Origin: an uncultured Microbacterium sp.
Lineage (GTDB): Bacteria; Actinomycetota; Actinomycetes; Actinomycetales; Microbacteriaceae
DNA length: 13,924 nucleotides
Assembly (NCBI GenBank): GCA_937988695.1
Contig: CALKHM010000213.1
Coordinates: 1-13,924 of the forward strand
Direction: 5' to 3'
The notes beneath the pieces were generated by a model. That model saw nothing but the letters and a program-made list of their open reading frames with translations, searched no databases and was not told the DNA's origin. Position numbers and translations under genes: made by a program. Positions 12,757 through 13,924 of this stretch are shown here, piece after piece (the first letter of the stretch is position 1; every line of letters starts with the position of its first letter).

Positions 12757-13431
12757 TCAGGACTCCAGATCGGCCCAGCCGGCGATGTCGACGCCGTGGT
12801 TCTCGGGCGAGGCCACCGTCCAGGTCTTCGGCATGATCTCGCCGGTCACCACACGTCCGCCGGCATCCAGGGCCGCCTGCATCCGCTCGGCGGCGACGTC
12901 GGCCGGCAGCGACAGGTCGATGTGCGTGCGCCCACGCCCTGGCCGTGGAGGCGTGAGCTCGTGGAACCACAGGTGCGGCCCGCGCCGCAGCGGATCGATG
13001 AGGTCCTCCTCGCCCACGCGCACGTAGCCGAACACCGACTCGAAGAACGGGCGCACATCGGCCCCGGCATCCTGCGCCACGGCGATGCCGACCACTTTCA
13101 GCATGCGCGGATCGGCCGGGAGTCCCCGCGTGCGCGCGGCCGTGCTGACCGCGACGGCGAGAACGGCGTCCTTGCGGCTGAGCGCGCCGTCGGCGCGCGA
13201 ACACGTACGGATGACCACGCCCTCCGGACGCACGTCGACGTCGGGGTCGTGTCCTACCGCGGCTGCCGCCCCCGCGATGTCGGCCACGAACTCGGCCGCC
13301 TGCGCGAACGACTCCGTGCGGTAGAACGCGTGTGCACCCCAGAACAGCACGCGCCAGTCCTCGACCCCCGGCGTCGCGTGGAACTCCCGCGGAAGCAGTT
13401 GCGGCATCCCTTCCTGCATCGACTCGACCAT
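12757..13431 (-). CDS. pterin-4a-carbinolamine dehydratase-like / VOC fusion protein
   Basis: A 224-residue protein with two parts. Residues 20-105 resemble pterin-4a-carbinolamine dehydratase: W26, FYRTESFAQAAEFVADIAG (36-54), then VGHDPDVDV (59-67) and VVIRTCSRADGALSRKDAVLA (72-92). True dehydratases have HHP and TH here; this protein has HDP (H61, D62) and TC (T76, C77), so two of three catalytic histidines are gone. Residues 110-224 are VOC-like (VVGIAVAQ, RPFFESVFGYV, THIDLSL, VASPENHGVDIAGW), with H170 and E210 as possible ligands. The ATG at 13431 has a strong GGAGGAGG site 7 bases upstream; the reading frame remains open far beyond it but overlaps the NUDIX gene. It may be a ligand-binding protein rather than an enzyme. 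TAGGGT (13475-13470) is a likely -10 box. Confidence 0.78.
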   Translation of the reverse strand: MVESMQEGMPQLLPREFHATPGVEDWRVLFWGAHAFYRTESFAQAAEFVADIAGAAAAVGHDPDVDVRPEGVVIRTCSRADGALSRKDAVLAVAVSTAARTRGLPADPRMLKVVGIAVAQDAGADVRPFFESVFGYVRVGEEDLIDPLRRGPHLWFHELTPPRPGRGRTHIDLSLPADVAAERMQAALDAGGRVVTGEIMPKTWTVASPENHGVDIAGWADLES

Positions 13432-13469
13432 CGTCGTCCTCCTCCGATCGCGCGGCCCCGTACCCGGCC

Positions 13470-13505
13470 ACCCTAGGCGCCACCGCAGACAGGCGCGAGT
13501 AGCCT
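13470..13505. promoter_or_regulatory. divergent -10 boxes of the fusion gene and the NUDIX gene
   Basis: TAGGGT on the minus strand (13475-13470) serves the fusion gene, with a leader of about 30 bases containing GGAGGAGG. TAGCCT on the plus strand (13500-13505) lies 7 bases before the NUDIX GTG, a leaderless start. Only 24 bases separate the boxes, so their upstream promoter regions overlap. Confidence 0.5.
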
Positions 13506-13512
13506 CCTGAGG

Positions 13513-13924
13513 GTGACCGAGACCAACGATGCGCGCGCTGCGCTGGCGGGCCTGGCTGCCCCGAGCGACTGGCGTCGGTTCCGCGCCGAGCAGGTGGATG
13601 CCGCGACCGGCCGCCGCTCCGCGGTGCTGATGCTCTTCGGCACCGCCGACGGCTCGCCCGGCGACCGCCCGGTCCCACCCGACGATGCCGCGGTCCTGCT
13701 GCTGCGTCGCGCGTCGGGCCTGCGTCACCACCCGGGCCAGATCGGTTTTCCCGGCGGCGGCGTGGAGGACGGCGACACCGGGGCAGCCGGCACGGCTGTG
13801 CGCGAGGCGGTCGAGGAGACCGGGATCGATCCGGCGGGCATCGAGCTGTTCCCACCCCTGCCGGAGCTGCCGCTGGCGGTGAGCAACAACCTCGTGACCC
13901 CGGTGCCGGCGTGGTGGCGGCATC
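13513..13924 (+). CDS. NUDIX hydrolase, CoA pyrophosphatase type (truncated at window edge)
   Basis: The first 137 codons of a gene that runs off the right edge. It reads TETNDARAALAGL, then AAVLLLRRASGLRHHPGQIG and FPGGGVEDGD, then REAVEETGI. LRxHxGQxxFPGG is the signature of the CoA pyrophosphatase subgroup, which cleaves CoA and acyl-CoA to phosphopantetheine derivatives and 3',5'-ADP. The downstream REAVEETGI is the core of the Nudix box, with the metal-binding glutamates present. The GTG at 13513 is chosen because TAGCCT lies 7 bases before it and no earlier in-frame start fits; the first in-frame ATG would remove family sequence. The long antisense open frame over this region is a shadow. 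Confidence 0.85.
   Translation, partial: MTETNDARAALAGLAAPSDWRRFRAEQVDAATGRRSAVLMLFGTADGSPGDRPVPPDDAAVLLLRRASGLRHHPGQIGFPGGGVEDGDTGAAGTAVREAVEETGIDPAGIELFPPLPELPLAVSNNLVTPVPAWWRH

Noticed and set aside
12614..13855. Upstream extension of the S53 protease frame to 834 residues, which could have supplied a propeptide
   Set aside because: The extension is antisense-frame shadow over the fusion and NUDIX genes, has no propeptide-like pattern, and would put the signal peptide in the middle of the protein.
13432..13923. Upstream extension of the fusion protein to 388 residues
   Set aside because: It runs antisense to the NUDIX gene, and a strong GGAGGAGG ribosome binding site sits right before the ATG at 13431.

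Overview
The window is a 13.9 kb piece of a high-GC actinobacterial chromosome, most probably from Microbacterium or another Microbacteriaceae. The reasons are the base and codon usage, the gene families, the many apparently leaderless genes with a TANNNT box 6-7 bases before the start codon, and the very frequent heptamer GGATGCC. No marker gene is present, so the genus is an inference. I see no rRNA, tRNA, CRISPR array, prophage or transposase. No intergenic gap exceeds about 185 bases.

Layout from left to right. (1) 1-626: the start of a leftward alpha/beta hydrolase (proline iminopeptidase type), divergent from a small cupin gene. (2) 728-4684: a tight rightward operon of an adenylate-forming ligase, a FabF-type ketosynthase and an acyl-CoA-dehydrogenase-fold flavoprotein. 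The genes overlap by 4 and 14 bases, and no carrier-protein gene accompanies them. (3) 4685-6173: two copies of a 70-bp palindrome, each with a C-rich tract on its left. They bracket a small conserved-looking hypothetical gene and a tandem GNAT acetyltransferase gene, both leftward. (4) 6194-8091: a bleomycin-hydrolase/PepC-type cysteine aminopeptidase and a DUF1801 protein, both leftward. (5) 8275-8787: gluconokinase. (6) 8857-10064: a MarR regulator coupled by ATGA overlap to a two-helix membrane protein, with a likely operator in the promoter. A VOC protein gene is divergent at 10201. (7) 10572-10640: three 23-bp imperfect tandem repeats, then a histidine phosphatase gene. (8) 11351-12613: a secreted S53 (sedolisin) protease lacking the usual propeptide. 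(9) 12757-13431: a fusion of a degenerate pterin dehydratase domain with a VOC domain, divergent from a truncated CoA-pyrophosphatase-type NUDIX gene at the right edge.

Most genes are independent housekeeping or accessory functions. The main pathway-like unit is the ligase-ketosynthase-flavoprotein operon: activate an acid, extend or condense it, and oxidise it, presumably on a carrier protein encoded elsewhere. The most unusual DNA features are the repeated palindrome with its G-quadruplex-prone tract and the over-represented GGATGCC word.
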